Assembly: GCA_000514715.1 (NCBI GenBank)
Contig: AZWL01000022.1
Coordinates: 130 to 64,129, forward strand
Source: Streptomyces sp. CNH099
Lineage (GTDB): Bacteria > Actinomycetota > Actinomycetes > Streptomycetales > Streptomycetaceae
Direction of reading: 5' to 3'
DNA length: 64,000 nt
Shown: piece after piece, positions 39,901 through 49,121 of the stretch
Layout of the letters: the number at the start of each line of letters is the position of its first letter
Position numbering within the stretch: position 1 is the stretch's first letter
Notes under the pieces: model-generated
Seen by the model: only the letters and a program-made list of their open reading frames with translations
Told to the model about the DNA's origin: nothing
Database searches by the model: none
Program-made: the position numbers and the translations under genes

Positions 39901-41880
39901 GTGGCACTGCTGACCCGTATCAACGGACCGCGCGACCTCGACCGGCTCGGTCCCGAGCAGCTGGAGCGGCTGGCCGCGGAGATCCGCACCTTCCTCGTCG
40001 AGTCCGTCGCCCGCACCGGCGGCCACCTCGGCCCCAACCTCGGCGTGGTGGAGCTGAGCATCGCGCTGCACCGGGTCTTCGACTCGCCCCGCGACCGGGT
40101 GCTGTGGGACACCGGCCACCAGTCGTACGTGCACAAGCTGCTCACCGGCCGGCAGGACTTCGCGCGGCTCAAGCAGAAGGGCGGCCTGTCCGGCTACCCC
40201 TCCCGGGCCGAGTCCGAGCACGACGTGATCGAGAACAGCCACGCCTCCACCGTGCTGGGCTGGGCCGACGGCCTGGCCAAGGCCAACGAGGTGCGCGGCG
40301 GGGAGCACGCGGACCGCGCCGTCGTCGCCGTCATCGGCGACGGGGCGCTGACCGGCGGCATGGCCTGGGAGGCGCTGAACAACATCGCCGCGGCCCAGGA
40401 CCGCCCGCTGGTCATCGTCGTCAACGACAACGAGCGCTCGTACGCCCCCACCATCGGCGGCCTCGCCGACCACCTCGCCACCCTGCGCACCACCGACGGC
40501 TACGAGCGCTTCCTCGCCCGCGGCAAGGAGCTGCTGGACCGCACGCCGGTGGTGGGCAAGCCGCTGTACGAGACCCTGCACGGCGCCAAGAAGGGCCTGA
40601 AGGACTTCATCGCACCGCAGGGCATGTTCGAGGACCTGGGGCTGAAGTACCTCGGCCCCATCGACGGGCACGACATCGCCGCTGTCGAGTCCGCGCTGCA
40701 GCGCGCCCGGCGCTTCGGCGGGCCCGTCATCGTGCACTGCCTCACCGAGAAGGGCCGCGGCTACCTCCCCGCCCGCCAGGACGAGGCCGACCAGTTCCAC
40801 CAGGTCGGCGTCATCCACCCGGACACCGGGCTGCCCGTCGCCGCCGGCGGCGCCGACTGGACCTCCGTCTTCGCCGACGAGATGGTGCGGATCGGCCGCG
40901 AGCGCGACGACGTGGTGGGGATCACGGCCGCGATGATGCGCCCCGTGGGCCTGCAGAAGTTCGCCGAGGCCTTCCCCGACCGGGTCTACGACGTGGGCAT
41001 CGCCGAGCAGCACGCCGCGGTCTCCGCCGCGGGCCTGGCCACCGGCGGGCTGCACCCGGTCTTCGCCGTCTACGCCACGTTCCTCAACCGCGCCTTCGAC
41101 CAGGTGCTGATGGACGTCGCGCTGCACCGCTGCGGGGTCACGTTCGTCCTGGACCGGGCCGGCGTCACCGGCAGCGACGGCGCCTCCCACAACGGCATGT
41201 GGGACATGTCGATCCTCCAGGTCGTCCCGGGCCTCAGGATCGCCGCCCCGCGCGACGCCGACCAGGTGCGCGCCCAGCTGCGCGAGGCCGTCGCCGTCGA
41301 CGACGCGCCCACCGTCGTGCGCTACTCGAAGGGCGCCGTCGGTCCCGCGGTCCCCGCGGTGGGCCGGGTCGGCGGCATGGACGTGCTCCACGAGCCGGCC
41401 GGCGGCGCCGAGGGCGCGGAGCGCCCCGACGTGCTCCTGGTCTCCGTCGGCGCGCTGGCGCCGATGTGCCTGGAGGTCGCCGGCCTGCTCGACAAGCAGG
41501 GCATCACGACGACCGTCGTCGACCCGCGCTGGGTCAAGCCCGTCGACGCGGAGCTGCCCGCGCTCGCCGCGGGGCACCGCGTGGTCGTCACCGTCGAGGA
41601 CAACATCCGCACCGGCGGCGTCGGCTCCGCCGTCGCGCAGGCGCTGCGCGACGCGGGCGTCGACATCCCGCTGCGCGACTTCGGCATCCCGGAACGGTTC
41701 CTCGACCACGCCTCCCGCAAGGAGGTGCTGGCGGACATCGGCCTGACGGCGCCGGACATCGCCCGGCAGGTCACCGGCCTGGTGGCCGGGCTCGACCGGC
41801 GCGCGGGCGAGGACATCGCGCAGGACGCGGGCGCGCCCGCGGTGGCGGAGGCCGCCGGGGACGAGGTCGGCCGGGACTGA
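39901..41880 (+). CDS. dxs: 1-deoxy-D-xylulose-5-phosphate synthase
   Basis: 659 aa from GTG 39901, with AAGGAGG upstream. It joins pyruvate and glyceraldehyde 3-phosphate, using thiamine diphosphate, as first step of the MEP isoprenoid pathway. Catalytic His73 in TGHQSYVHK, the TPP motif [16 protein letters not shown] (from Gly146), and [15 protein letters not shown] in the middle domain are present. A candidate hairpin terminator follows. Position beside xylFGH matches S. coelicolor. Confidence 0.97.
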   Translation: MALLTRINGPRDLDRLGPEQLERLAAEIRTFLVESVARTGGHLGPNLGVVELSIALHRVFDSPRDRVLWDTGHQSYVHKLLTGRQDFARLKQKGGLSGYPSRAESEHDVIENSHASTVLGWADGLAKANEVRGGEHADRAVVAVIGDGALTGGMAWEALNNIAAAQDRPLVIVVNDNERSYAPTIGGLADHLATLRTTDGYERFLARGKELLDRTPVVGKPLYETLHGAKKGLKDFIAPQGMFEDLGLKYLGPIDGHDIAAVESALQRARRFGGPVIVHCLTEKGRGYLPARQDEADQFHQVGVIHPDTGLPVAAGGADWTSVFADEMVRIGRERDDVVGITAAMMRPVGLQKFAEAFPDRVYDVGIAEQHAAVSAAGLATGGLHPVFAVYATFLNRAFDQVLMDVALHRCGVTFVLDRAGVTGSDGASHNGMWDMSILQVVPGLRIAAPRDADQVRAQLREAVAVDDAPTVVRYSKGAVGPAVPAVGRVGGMDVLHEPAGGAEGAERPDVLLVSVGALAPMCLEVAGLLDKQGITTTVVDPRWVKPVDAELPALAAGHRVVVTVEDNIRTGGVGSAVAQALRDAGVDIPLRDFGIPERFLDHASRKEVLADIGLTAPDIARQVTGLVAGLDRRAGEDIAQDAGAPAVAEAAGDEVGRD

Positions 41881-41882
41881 CC

Positions 41883-41913
41883 GGCCGGTGCCGGCCTGGC
41901 GGCGGCACCGGCC
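41883..41913. terminator. Bidirectional hairpin between dxs and the NYN gene
   Basis: GGCCGGTGCC and GGCACCGGCC, perfect 10-bp arms, enclose 11 nt in the 48-bp convergent gap. Confidence 0.55.
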
Positions 41914-41928
41914 GCCAGGGCCTGGGCC

Positions 41929-42321
41929 CTAGGCCGGCCGTACCGTGCGCGGGCCCGCCGTGGCGGCGCCGTGGCGGTGGACGCGCTCGCGCAGCGCCCG
42001 GTCGGCGGTGACCACCAGCACGCGCCGCCCCGGCTCCCGCTCCACCGCCGCCGCGACGACCCCCACGATCCGGTCGTCCCCGCTGCCGTCCGCCGCGACG
42101 ATCCGCACCCCCGGCACCTCCGGCACGCCGCGGGCGGCGCCCTCCACGACGAGCACCACCTCCACCGGCCCCGGCAGCCCCGCCACGCCCGTCTCCGCGT
42201 ACGGCACGAGCCCGTCGCGCAGCCGCTCCGCCGCCCCGCGCCGGTCGCGCCACCAGCCGTCCGGCACGGACCCGACGACGTTGGCGGCGTCCACGACGAG
42301 CAGGGGGAGGGGTGCGTCCAT
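41929..42321 (-). CDS. NYN/PIN-like domain protein
   Basis: 130 aa from ATG 42321. LLVVDAANVVGSVPDGWWRDR is the N-terminal acidic strand of NYN/PIN nucleases. GSGDDRIVGVV and VLVVTADRALRERV fit the later acidic strands (Asp in DDR, TADRAL). Small actinobacterial proteins of this kind are conserved but uncharacterised; RNA cleavage is a family-level guess. It is convergent with dxs and 101 bp upstream of the fadB end. Confidence 0.65.
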   Translation of the reverse strand: MDAPLPLLVVDAANVVGSVPDGWWRDRRGAAERLRDGLVPYAETGVAGLPGPVEVVLVVEGAARGVPEVPGVRIVAADGSGDDRIVGVVAAAVEREPGRRVLVVTADRALRERVHRHGAATAGPRTVRPA

Positions 42322-42422
42322 GCCGCACAGCCTCCCACGGCGTACGGTACGCCCGTGCCCCGGCCGCGGCGGCCGGGGCACGGGGTGCGCGCGTGTGCGT
42401 CGCGCCGGACGAGGGGCCCGGG

Positions 42423-44558
42423 CTACGGGGCCGGAACGCTCGCCACGCCCGGCTGAAGGAACCGCCGGCCCGTCACACGCTCGCTCACGCCCGCCCGGTC
42501 CAGGTACGGCGTGATGCCGCCCAGGTGGAACGGCCAGCCCGCGCCGGTGATCAGACACAGGTCGACGTCCTGCGCCTCGGCCACGACGCCCTCGTCCAGC
42601 ATCAGCCGGATCTCCTGGGCGATGGCGTCCAGCGCCCGGTCGCGCACCTGCTCCTCGGTGAGCACCGTGTCGCCGACCTCGAACAGCGCCGCCACCTCCG
42701 GGTCCAGCTCCGGCTTGCCGGAGTCGTGGACGTACAGCGTCCGCTTGCCCGCCTCCACGACCCGGCCCAGGTTCGCCGACGGCGTGAAGCGGTCCGGGAA
42801 CGCCGCCGCGAGGGTGCCCGCGACGTGGTGGGCGACCGCGGGGCCGACCAGGTCCAGCAGCACGATCGGCGACATCGGCAGGCCCAGCGGTGCCAGCGCC
42901 CGGTCCGCGACCTCCACCGGCGTGCCCTCGTCCACGGCGCCCAGCACCTCGCCCATGAAGCGGGTCAGGATGCGGTTGACGACGAACGCCGGGGCGTCCT
43001 TGACCAGCACGGCCGACTTCTTGAGCTTCTTGGCGACGGCGAAGGCCGTGGCCAGCGAGGGGTCATCGGTGCGCTCGGCCCGTACGATCTCCAGCAGCGG
43101 CAGCACCGCCACCGGGTTGAAGAAGTGGAAGCCCACGACCCGCTCGGGGTGCCTGAGCCCCGCCGCCATCTCGGTGACCGACAGGGACGAGGTGTTCGTC
43201 GCGAGGATCGCCTCCGCGGGGACGACCTCCTCCAGCTCGGCGAAGATCCGCTGCTTGAGGGAGAGTTCCTCGAAGACCGCCTCGATGACGAAGTCGGCGT
43301 CGGCGAACGCCGCGGTCTTGTCCAGCGAGCCGGTGACCAGCGCCTTCAGCCGGTTGGCCGCGTCCTGGTGCAGCCGGCCCTTCAGCAGCAGCATGTCGAT
43401 CTGCTCGTGGACCCAGGCCACGCCCTTGTCGATCCGCTCCTGGTCGATGTCCGTGAGCACGACCGGCACTTCGAGGCGGCGGGCGAACAGCAGCGCCAGC
43501 TGCGACGCCATCAGCCCGGCGCCGACGACGCCGACCTTCGTGACCGGCCGGGCGAGGCTCTTGTCCGGCGCCCCGGCGGGCCGCTTGGCGCGCCGCTGCA
43601 CGAGGTCGAAGGCGTAGATCCCGGCCCGCAGCTCGCCGCCCATGATCAGGTCGGCCAGCGCCTCGTCCTCGGCCGCGAAGCCCTGCCGCAGGTCGCCGTT
43701 CTTCGCCGCCGCCATGATGTCCAGCGCGCGGTACGCCGCCGGGGCGGCGCCGTGCACCTTGTCGTCGGCGACGGCGCGGCCGCGCTCGATCGCGGCATCC
43801 CACGCCTCGCTGCGGTCGATGTCCGGGCGTACGACCTCCAGCTCGCCCTTCAGCACCGCGGCGGTCCAGCCGAGGGACTGCTCCAGGAAGTCGGCGCCCT
43901 CGAAGAGGGCGTCGGCGATGCCCAGGTCGTGGACCTGCTTGCCCTTGAGCTGCCGGTTCTGGTTGAGGGAGTTCTCGATCACGACGGTGACCGCGCGGTC
44001 CGCGCCGATCAGGTTCGGCAGCAGCGTGCAGCCGCCCCAGCCGGGCACCAGCCCGAGGAAGACCTCCGGCAGCGAGAACGCCGGCACGGCGCGGGAGACG
44101 GTGCGGTACGTGCAGTGCAGGCCGATCTCGACGCCGCCGCCCATCGCGGCGCCGTTGTAGTACGCGAACGTCGGCACGGCCAGGCCGGACAGCCGCTTGA
44201 ACACGTCGTGCCCGCCCCGGCCGATGGCCAGCGCCTCGTCGCGCGCCTTGAGCAGCTCGACGCCCTTGAGGTCGGCGCCGACGGCGAAGATGAACGGCTT
44301 GCCGGTGACGCCGACGCCGGCGATCTCGCCGGCCGCGGCCTCCTGCTCGACCTGGTCGAGCGCCGCGTCGAGGTGCGCGAGCGACTGCGGGCCGAAGGTG
44401 GTCGGCTTGGTGTGGTCGAAGCCGTTGTCGAGGGTGATCAGCGCGAACCGGCCCGCGCCGCCGGGCAGGTCGAGGTGGCGCACGTGCGCCTGCGTGACGA
44501 CCTCGTCGGGAAACAGCTCGGCGGCGCCCCTGAGAAGTTCCACGGTGCTGCTGCTCAC
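42423..44558 (-). CDS. fadB: 3-hydroxyacyl-CoA dehydrogenase / enoyl-CoA hydratase (FadB-like)
   Basis: 711 aa from GTG 44558, overlapping the thiolase TGA by 4 bp. N-terminal crotonase part with FAVGADLKGVE and AAMGGGVEIGLHCTYR (oxyanion hole) and WGGCTLLPNLIG; from about residue 335 an NAD-binding part with VGVVGAGLMASQLALLF, then LATNTSSLSVTEMA and HFFNPVAVLPLLEIV of hydroxyacyl-CoA dehydrogenases. It hydrates enoyl-CoA and oxidises the 3-hydroxyacyl-CoA in fatty-acid beta-oxidation. The thiolase upstream completes the cycle. Confidence 0.94.
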   Translation of the reverse strand: MSSSTVELLRGAAELFPDEVVTQAHVRHLDLPGGAGRFALITLDNGFDHTKPTTFGPQSLAHLDAALDQVEQEAAAGEIAGVGVTGKPFIFAVGADLKGVELLKARDEALAIGRGGHDVFKRLSGLAVPTFAYYNGAAMGGGVEIGLHCTYRTVSRAVPAFSLPEVFLGLVPGWGGCTLLPNLIGADRAVTVVIENSLNQNRQLKGKQVHDLGIADALFEGADFLEQSLGWTAAVLKGELEVVRPDIDRSEAWDAAIERGRAVADDKVHGAAPAAYRALDIMAAAKNGDLRQGFAAEDEALADLIMGGELRAGIYAFDLVQRRAKRPAGAPDKSLARPVTKVGVVGAGLMASQLALLFARRLEVPVVLTDIDQERIDKGVAWVHEQIDMLLLKGRLHQDAANRLKALVTGSLDKTAAFADADFVIEAVFEELSLKQRIFAELEEVVPAEAILATNTSSLSVTEMAAGLRHPERVVGFHFFNPVAVLPLLEIVRAERTDDPSLATAFAVAKKLKKSAVLVKDAPAFVVNRILTRFMGEVLGAVDEGTPVEVADRALAPLGLPMSPIVLLDLVGPAVAHHVAGTLAAAFPDRFTPSANLGRVVEAGKRTLYVHDSGKPELDPEVAALFEVGDTVLTEEQVRDRALDAIAQEIRLMLDEGVVAEAQDVDLCLITGAGWPFHLGGITPYLDRAGVSERVTGRRFLQPGVASVPAP

Positions 44559-45799
44559 TTGCCTGCCCCCTCGAAGTGCGGGTTCTCCCAGATGACCGTG
44601 CCGCCCATGCCGAAGCCGACGCACATGGTGGTGATGCCGTACCGCACCTGCGGCTGCTCCTCGAACTGCCGCGCCAGCTGCGTCATCAGCCGCACGCCGG
44701 AGGAGGCGAGCGGGTGGCCGAAGGCGATGGCGCCGCCGTAGCGGTTGACGCGGACGTCGTCGTCGGCGATGCCGAAGTGGTCGAGGAACGCGAGCACCTG
44801 CACGGCGAAGGCCTCGTTGATCTCGAACAGGCCGATGTCGGAGATGCCCAGGCCCGCCTTGGCGAGCGCCTTCTCGGTGGACGGCACCGGGCCGATGCCC
44901 ATGACCTCGGGCTCCACACCGGCGAAGGCGAAGGACACGAGCCGCATCTTCACCGGCAGCCCGGCGGCCCGCGCCACGTCCTCGGCGGCGACGAGCGAGG
45001 CGGTGGCGCCGTCGTTGAGCCCGGCGGCGTTCCCGGCGGTGACCCGGCCGTGGGCGCGGAAGGGGGTCTTCAGCGTCGCGAGGTCCGCCAGCGTGGTGCC
45101 GGGGCGCATCGGCTCGTCCCGGGTGGCCAGGCCCCAGCCGGTCTCGCCGGCCGACCCCGCGGCGGAGCCGCTGTCGGCTGCAGTGGTGCGGCGGACGGAG
45201 ACGGGCACCAGGTCGGCCTGGATCTGCCCGTTCGCGTACGCCTTGGCGGCCTTCTCCTGCGAGTGCACCGCGTACTCGTCGGCGCGGGCCCTGGTCAGGT
45301 GCGGGAAGCGGTCGTGCAGGTTCTCCGCGGTCATGCCCATGAACATCGCGGACTCGTCGACGAGCTTCTCCGAGACGAACCGCGGGTTGGGGTCCACGGC
45401 CTCGCCCATCGGGTGCCGGCCCATGTGCTCGACGCCGCCGGCGACGGCGATGTCGTACGCGCCGAAGGCGGTGGAGGCGGCGGTCGTGGTCACGGCGGTC
45501 ATGGCGCCGGCGCACATCCGGTCGATGGAGTACCCGGGCACGGTGGCCGGCAGGCCGGCGAGGATGCCGGCGGTGCGGCCGATGGTCAGGCCCTGGTCGC
45601 CGATCTGGGTGGTGGCGGCGACGGCCACGTCGTCGACGGTGGCGGGGTCGAGGGCGGGGTTGCGGCGCAGCAGCTCGCGGATGCACTTGACGACGAGGTC
45701 GTCGGCGCGGGTCTCGTGGTAGATGCCCTTCGGGCCCGCTTTGCCGAACGGGGTCCGGACGCCGTCGACGAAGACGACGTCCCTTGCGGTACGAGGCAC
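44555..45799 (-). CDS. fadA: Acetyl-CoA acyltransferase (3-ketoacyl-CoA thiolase)
   Basis: 414 aa from GTG 45799, with GGAGGAGAG upstream. Nucleophile Cys in IDRMCAGAMTAV, the general-base His in GGAIAFGHPLASSG, and the second active Cys in TTMCVGFGMGG are present. It cleaves 3-ketoacyl-CoA to acetyl-CoA and a shortened acyl-CoA. A small Ala/Ser/Gly insertion (about 203-215) sits in the loop domain. It forms an operon with fadB; a palindrome-like site lies about 80 bp upstream. Confidence 0.94.
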   Translation of the reverse strand: MPRTARDVVFVDGVRTPFGKAGPKGIYHETRADDLVVKCIRELLRRNPALDPATVDDVAVAATTQIGDQGLTIGRTAGILAGLPATVPGYSIDRMCAGAMTAVTTTAASTAFGAYDIAVAGGVEHMGRHPMGEAVDPNPRFVSEKLVDESAMFMGMTAENLHDRFPHLTRARADEYAVHSQEKAAKAYANGQIQADLVPVSVRRTTAADSGSAAGSAGETGWGLATRDEPMRPGTTLADLATLKTPFRAHGRVTAGNAAGLNDGATASLVAAEDVARAAGLPVKMRLVSFAFAGVEPEVMGIGPVPSTEKALAKAGLGISDIGLFEINEAFAVQVLAFLDHFGIADDDVRVNRYGGAIAFGHPLASSGVRLMTQLARQFEEQPQVRYGITTMCVGFGMGGTVIWENPHFEGAGK

Positions 45800-45872
45800 G
45801 GGCTCTCCTCCGGAGGGGGTGCGGGTTCTCGTGGTGCCGCGCCGAGGGGGCGGCGCGGCTGTGGCCTCCATG

Positions 45873-45884
45873 CTACTCGTGGGT
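45873..45884. promoter_or_regulatory. Palindrome-like site upstream of fadA
   Basis: TACTC-GT-GGGTA (one mismatch from symmetry) lies about 75 bp before the thiolase start on the transcribed side. It resembles TetR-family operators of fatty-acid genes in actinobacteria, but the match is short. Confidence 0.3.
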
Positions 45885-45994
45885 AACAGAAGGTGCCCAG
45901 GGGCCCGCCGGAAGGCGTGCGTCACAGTGCCCCGGCGGGCGGACCCTACCGGTGCGGGGGCGGTGCGGAGGCGGTGCGGGGGGCGCCGTGCGGC

Positions 45995-47254
45995 TCAGTC
46001 GCCGACCGCCGCCGTGAGGAGGGGCGTGACCTGTTCGATCTGCCAGGGGCGGGCGCCGTGGTGGGCCAGGGCCGCCGCCACCGCCTCCGCGGTGGGCTCC
46101 TTCGGCGGCTCCCAGCAGATGCGGCGCACCGTGTCCGGCGCGATCAGGTTCTCCTGCGGCAGGCCCAGCTCCTCCGCGCGCGCCGTCACCGCCGCCCGCG
46201 CCGCCGACAGCCGCGCCGCCGCGGCCGGGTCCTTGTCCGCCCACGCGCGCGGGGGCGGCGGGCCGTTCAGCGGCAGCCCCGGCTGCGGCAGCTCGGACTC
46301 CGGCAGCGCGCGGGCGCGCTCCACCGCGGCGAGCCACTGCTCCAGCTGCCGCCGGCCCATGCGGTGCCCGAAGCCGGGCAGCGCGGCCAGCGCCCGCGTC
46401 GACGTCGGCATGGCCAGCGCCGCCTCCACGATGGCGGTGTCCGCGAGCACCTTGCCCGGCGAGATGTCGCGCCGCTGCGCGATGCGGTCCCGGGCCGTCC
46501 ACAGCTCCCGTACGGTGCCGAGCTGGCGCCGGCGCCGCACCTTGTGCATGCCCGACGTGCGCCGCCAGGGGTCCCGGCGGGGCTCCGGCGGCGGCGCCGC
46601 GACGATCGCCGCGAACTCCTCCTCCGCCCACCCCAGCTTCCCCTGCGCGGTCAGCTCCTCGGCGAGCGCGTCCCGGAGGTCCACGAGCAGCTCGACGTCG
46701 AGCGCGGCGTAGCGCAGCCACGGCTCGGGCAGCGGCCGGGTCGACCAGTCGACGGCGGAGTGGCCCTTCTCCAGCGCGTAGCCGAGGACGTTCTCGACCA
46801 TCGCGCCGAGGCCGACCCGGGGGAAGCCGGCGAGCCGGCCCGCCAGCTCGGTGTCGAACAGCGTGCCCGGGCGCATGCCTATCTCGGCGAGGCACGGCAG
46901 ATCCTGGGTGGCGGCGTGCAGAACCCATTCAGCACCGCCGATCGCCGCCGCGAGGCCGGACAGGTCCGGGCAGGCCACGGGGTCGACGAGCGCGGTGCCC
47001 GCGCCCTCCCGGCGCAGCTGCACGAGGTAGGCCCGCTGCCCGTAGCGGTAGCCGCTGGCGCGCTCCGCGTCGATGGCGACCGGGCCGCTGCCCGCGGCGA
47101 AGGCGCGTACGACCGCGGCGAGCCCGCCGGCGTCCGCGGTGACGGGGGGAATGCCCTCGCGGGGGTCGAGAAGGGGGACCGGCGCCGAACCGGAGGTCGG
47201 TGCTCCGGGTGCGGGAAGTCTGTCCTCTGCTGCGGTCTCTTGGGCGTCGGTCAC
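45995..47254 (-). CDS. rnd: Ribonuclease D-like 3'-5' exonuclease with HRDC domain
   Basis: 419 aa from GTG 47254. The DEDDy exonuclease is complete: Asp62 and Glu64 in AIDAERASGYRYG, the HAATQDLPCL block, and YAALDVELL with its Tyr and Asp. The HRDC domain follows (about 215-300, LWTARDRIAQRRDISPGKVLADTAI). RNase D trims tRNA 3' ends and other small RNAs. Between fad and whiI it keeps the S. coelicolor gene order. Confidence 0.9.
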   Translation of the reverse strand: MTDAQETAAEDRLPAPGAPTSGSAPVPLLDPREGIPPVTADAGGLAAVVRAFAAGSGPVAIDAERASGYRYGQRAYLVQLRREGAGTALVDPVACPDLSGLAAAIGGAEWVLHAATQDLPCLAEIGMRPGTLFDTELAGRLAGFPRVGLGAMVENVLGYALEKGHSAVDWSTRPLPEPWLRYAALDVELLVDLRDALAEELTAQGKLGWAEEEFAAIVAAPPPEPRRDPWRRTSGMHKVRRRRQLGTVRELWTARDRIAQRRDISPGKVLADTAIVEAALAMPTSTRALAALPGFGHRMGRRQLEQWLAAVERARALPESELPQPGLPLNGPPPPRAWADKDPAAAARLSAARAAVTARAEELGLPQENLIAPDTVRRICWEPPKEPTAEAVAAALAHHGARPWQIEQVTPLLTAAVGD

Positions 47255-47385
47255 GTGACAAGGGTATCTGTGAGTCGGGCGCGGCAGCGCCCGTCGACGG
47301 AACGTTACGCCGCCGGGCGCCGCGCGGCCGCCGGGGCGGGCCCGGGCCCGGGCCGGTCCGCCCCCGGGCTCGCCCGGCGGCCGGG

Positions 47386-48081
47386 TCAGTGGATGATGCC
47401 GGTGCGCAGCGCCACCGCCACCATGCCGGCGCGGTCGCCCGTGCCGAGCTTGCGCGCGATGCGGGCGAGGTGGCTCTTGACGGTCAGCGCGGACAGTCCC
47501 ATCGAGACGCCGATGGCCTTGTTCGACTGGCCCTCCGCAACCAGCCGCAGCACCTCGACCTCGCGCCCGGACAGCTCGCGGTAGCCGCCGGGGTGTCCGG
47601 GCGGGCCGGAGTTGCCGCCGGCGCCCGGGGCGCCCGGCGGGCGGCGGTGGTGCTGCATCCGGCCGGCGGCGGCGCCGATGTGGGCGGCGTTCGGGCGGGT
47701 CGGCAGGCCCATGCTGGTGCGGGTGCCGGTGACGACGTAGCCGCGGACGCCGCCCGCGAGGGCGTTGCGTACGGCGCCGATGTCGTCGGCGGCGGAGAGC
47801 GCGAGGCCGTTGGGCCAGCCCGCGGAGCGCGCCTCGGAGAGCAGCGTGAGGCCGGAGCCGTCGGGCAGGTGGACGTCGGCGACGCAGATGTCGCGGGGGT
47901 TGGCGATCCGGGGACGGGCCTCCGCGATGGACGACGCCTCGATCACGTCGCGCACGCCCAGCGCCCACAGGTGGCGGGTGACCGTCGAGCGTACGCGGGG
48001 GTCGGCCACGACGACCATGGCCGTCGGCTTGTTGGGGCGGTAGGCGACCAGGCTTGTGGGTTGCTCCAGGAGAACAGACAC
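47386..48081 (-). CDS. whiI: WhiI-like orphan response regulator (sporulation)
   Basis: 231 aa from GTG 48081, with GGAGGG upstream. Receiver domain (about 20-130): only one of the two acidic residues of strand 1 remains (A26-D27), Asp69 is present in CVADVHLP, the strand-5 Lys is Thr119, so the phosphorylation pocket is incomplete. C-terminal LuxR/NarL helix-turn-helix (about 167-225, LSGREVEVLRLVAEGQSNKAIG). No kinase gene is adjacent. Order RNase D - this gene - DUF3000 - hemE equals S. coelicolor whiI (SCO6029). WhiI acts with BldM as a heterodimer late in sporulation. Confidence 0.8.
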   Translation of the reverse strand: MSVLLEQPTSLVAYRPNKPTAMVVVADPRVRSTVTRHLWALGVRDVIEASSIAEARPRIANPRDICVADVHLPDGSGLTLLSEARSAGWPNGLALSAADDIGAVRNALAGGVRGYVVTGTRTSMGLPTRPNAAHIGAAAGRMQHHRRPPGAPGAGGNSGPPGHPGGYRELSGREVEVLRLVAEGQSNKAIGVSMGLSALTVKSHLARIARKLGTGDRAGMVAVALRTGIIH

Positions 48082-48165
48082 CAGGTCCCTCCAGACGGTG
48101 GTGCGGGGACGGGGCCGGCTGGGAGAGCCGGGACGTTCCGTGTCGCGTACGGAAGGTCTCTCACG

Positions 48166-48193
48166 TCTTCGGCAGGAGCCCCGAAAGGCTTTA
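48166..48193 (-). promoter_or_regulatory. Candidate sigma-WhiG promoter of whiI
   Basis: On the minus strand TAAA (48193-48190) is followed after 16 nt by GCCGAAGA (48173-48166), close to the WhiG/SigD consensus TAAA-N15-GCCGATAA. whiI is a known WhiG target in S. coelicolor. The start would lie about 77 nt before the GTG. Confidence 0.5.
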
Positions 48194-48336
48194 GGCAATG
48201 ATCACGAATTAGTGATGAAAAAACGGACAATTCGGATAGGCGATCGACTGCGCGCGGGGCGCCGAGGCGCGGTGACGGGGGCGCGCGGCGCGGTGCTCGG
48301 TGCGGGGGCGCGGCGTGCGGGCTCGGCGCGCCGCGC

Positions 48337-49029
48337 TCAGCGCTTGTGCCCGCGGCGCTGCGGCAGCGGCACGATCGGCGCGGTGTCCGGCTCCGGGGCC
48401 CCCGCGGGCGCCGCCGACGGCGGCAGCCCGGCGCACTGGCACAGCATCTCCACCCACGCCGCCAGGTGCGCGGCGGCGTCCGGGGCGCCGTCCCCGGCCG
48501 CACCCGCCGCCCCCGGCGTCCAGGACGCCCGGATCTCGATCTTCGTCGCCGTGCTGCGCTCCGCGAGCCCGCCGAAGTGGTGCGAGGACGCGCGCGTGAC
48601 GGTGCCGCTCGGCTCGCCGTAGCCGACGCCGCGGGTGTCGAGCGCGCCGGTCAGCCAGGACCAGCACACCTCCGGCAGCAGCGGGTCCGCGGCCATCTCC
48701 GGCTCCAGCTCCGCCTGCAGCAGGGTGACGAAGCGGAACGTACCGCGCCAGGTGTCCTGCCCGTCCGGGTCGTGCAGCAGCACCAGCCGGCCGTCGGCGG
48801 GCTCGGCGTCCGCCTCCGCCTCCGCCCCGACCTCCGCCTCCAGCGCGTACGCGAACGGGGCGATGCCCCGCGGCGCGCGCGTCGCCCGCAGCGCCGCCTC
48901 GGGGCGGACCGCCGCCGCCTCCAGCGCCTCGACGGCCCGCCGGAACGGCGGTGGCAGGGCCCCGCCCGCCTCCTGGCCGTCCGGGCGTCCATCGGGTTCG
49001 TCGACGAGGTGTCCAGGAGCCGCAACCAT
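48337..49029 (-). CDS. DUF3000 family protein
   Basis: 230 aa, conserved actinobacterial protein of unknown function. Family features include PPPFRRAVEALEAA at the N-terminus, APRGIAPFAYALEAEV, DTWRGTFRFVTLLQAELEPEMAADPLLPEVCWSWL and a ASSHHFGGL segment. No catalytic motif is evident. It is divergent from hemE with 92 bp between the starts, and precedes whiI on the same strand. Confidence 0.82.
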   Translation of the reverse strand: MVAAPGHLVDEPDGRPDGQEAGGALPPPFRRAVEALEAAAVRPEAALRATRAPRGIAPFAYALEAEVGAEAEADAEPADGRLVLLHDPDGQDTWRGTFRFVTLLQAELEPEMAADPLLPEVCWSWLTGALDTRGVGYGEPSGTVTRASSHHFGGLAERSTATKIEIRASWTPGAAGAAGDGAPDAAAHLAAWVEMLCQCAGLPPSAAPAGAPEPDTAPIVPLPQRRGHKR

Positions 49030-49121
49030 GCCCGGAAGACTAGGGGGCGCGGCACGCAGAAGCGCTGCGGGACACCCGGGTGGCCGGATCTCGACCCCTA
49101 CGCACGTGCGAGGATGCAGGG

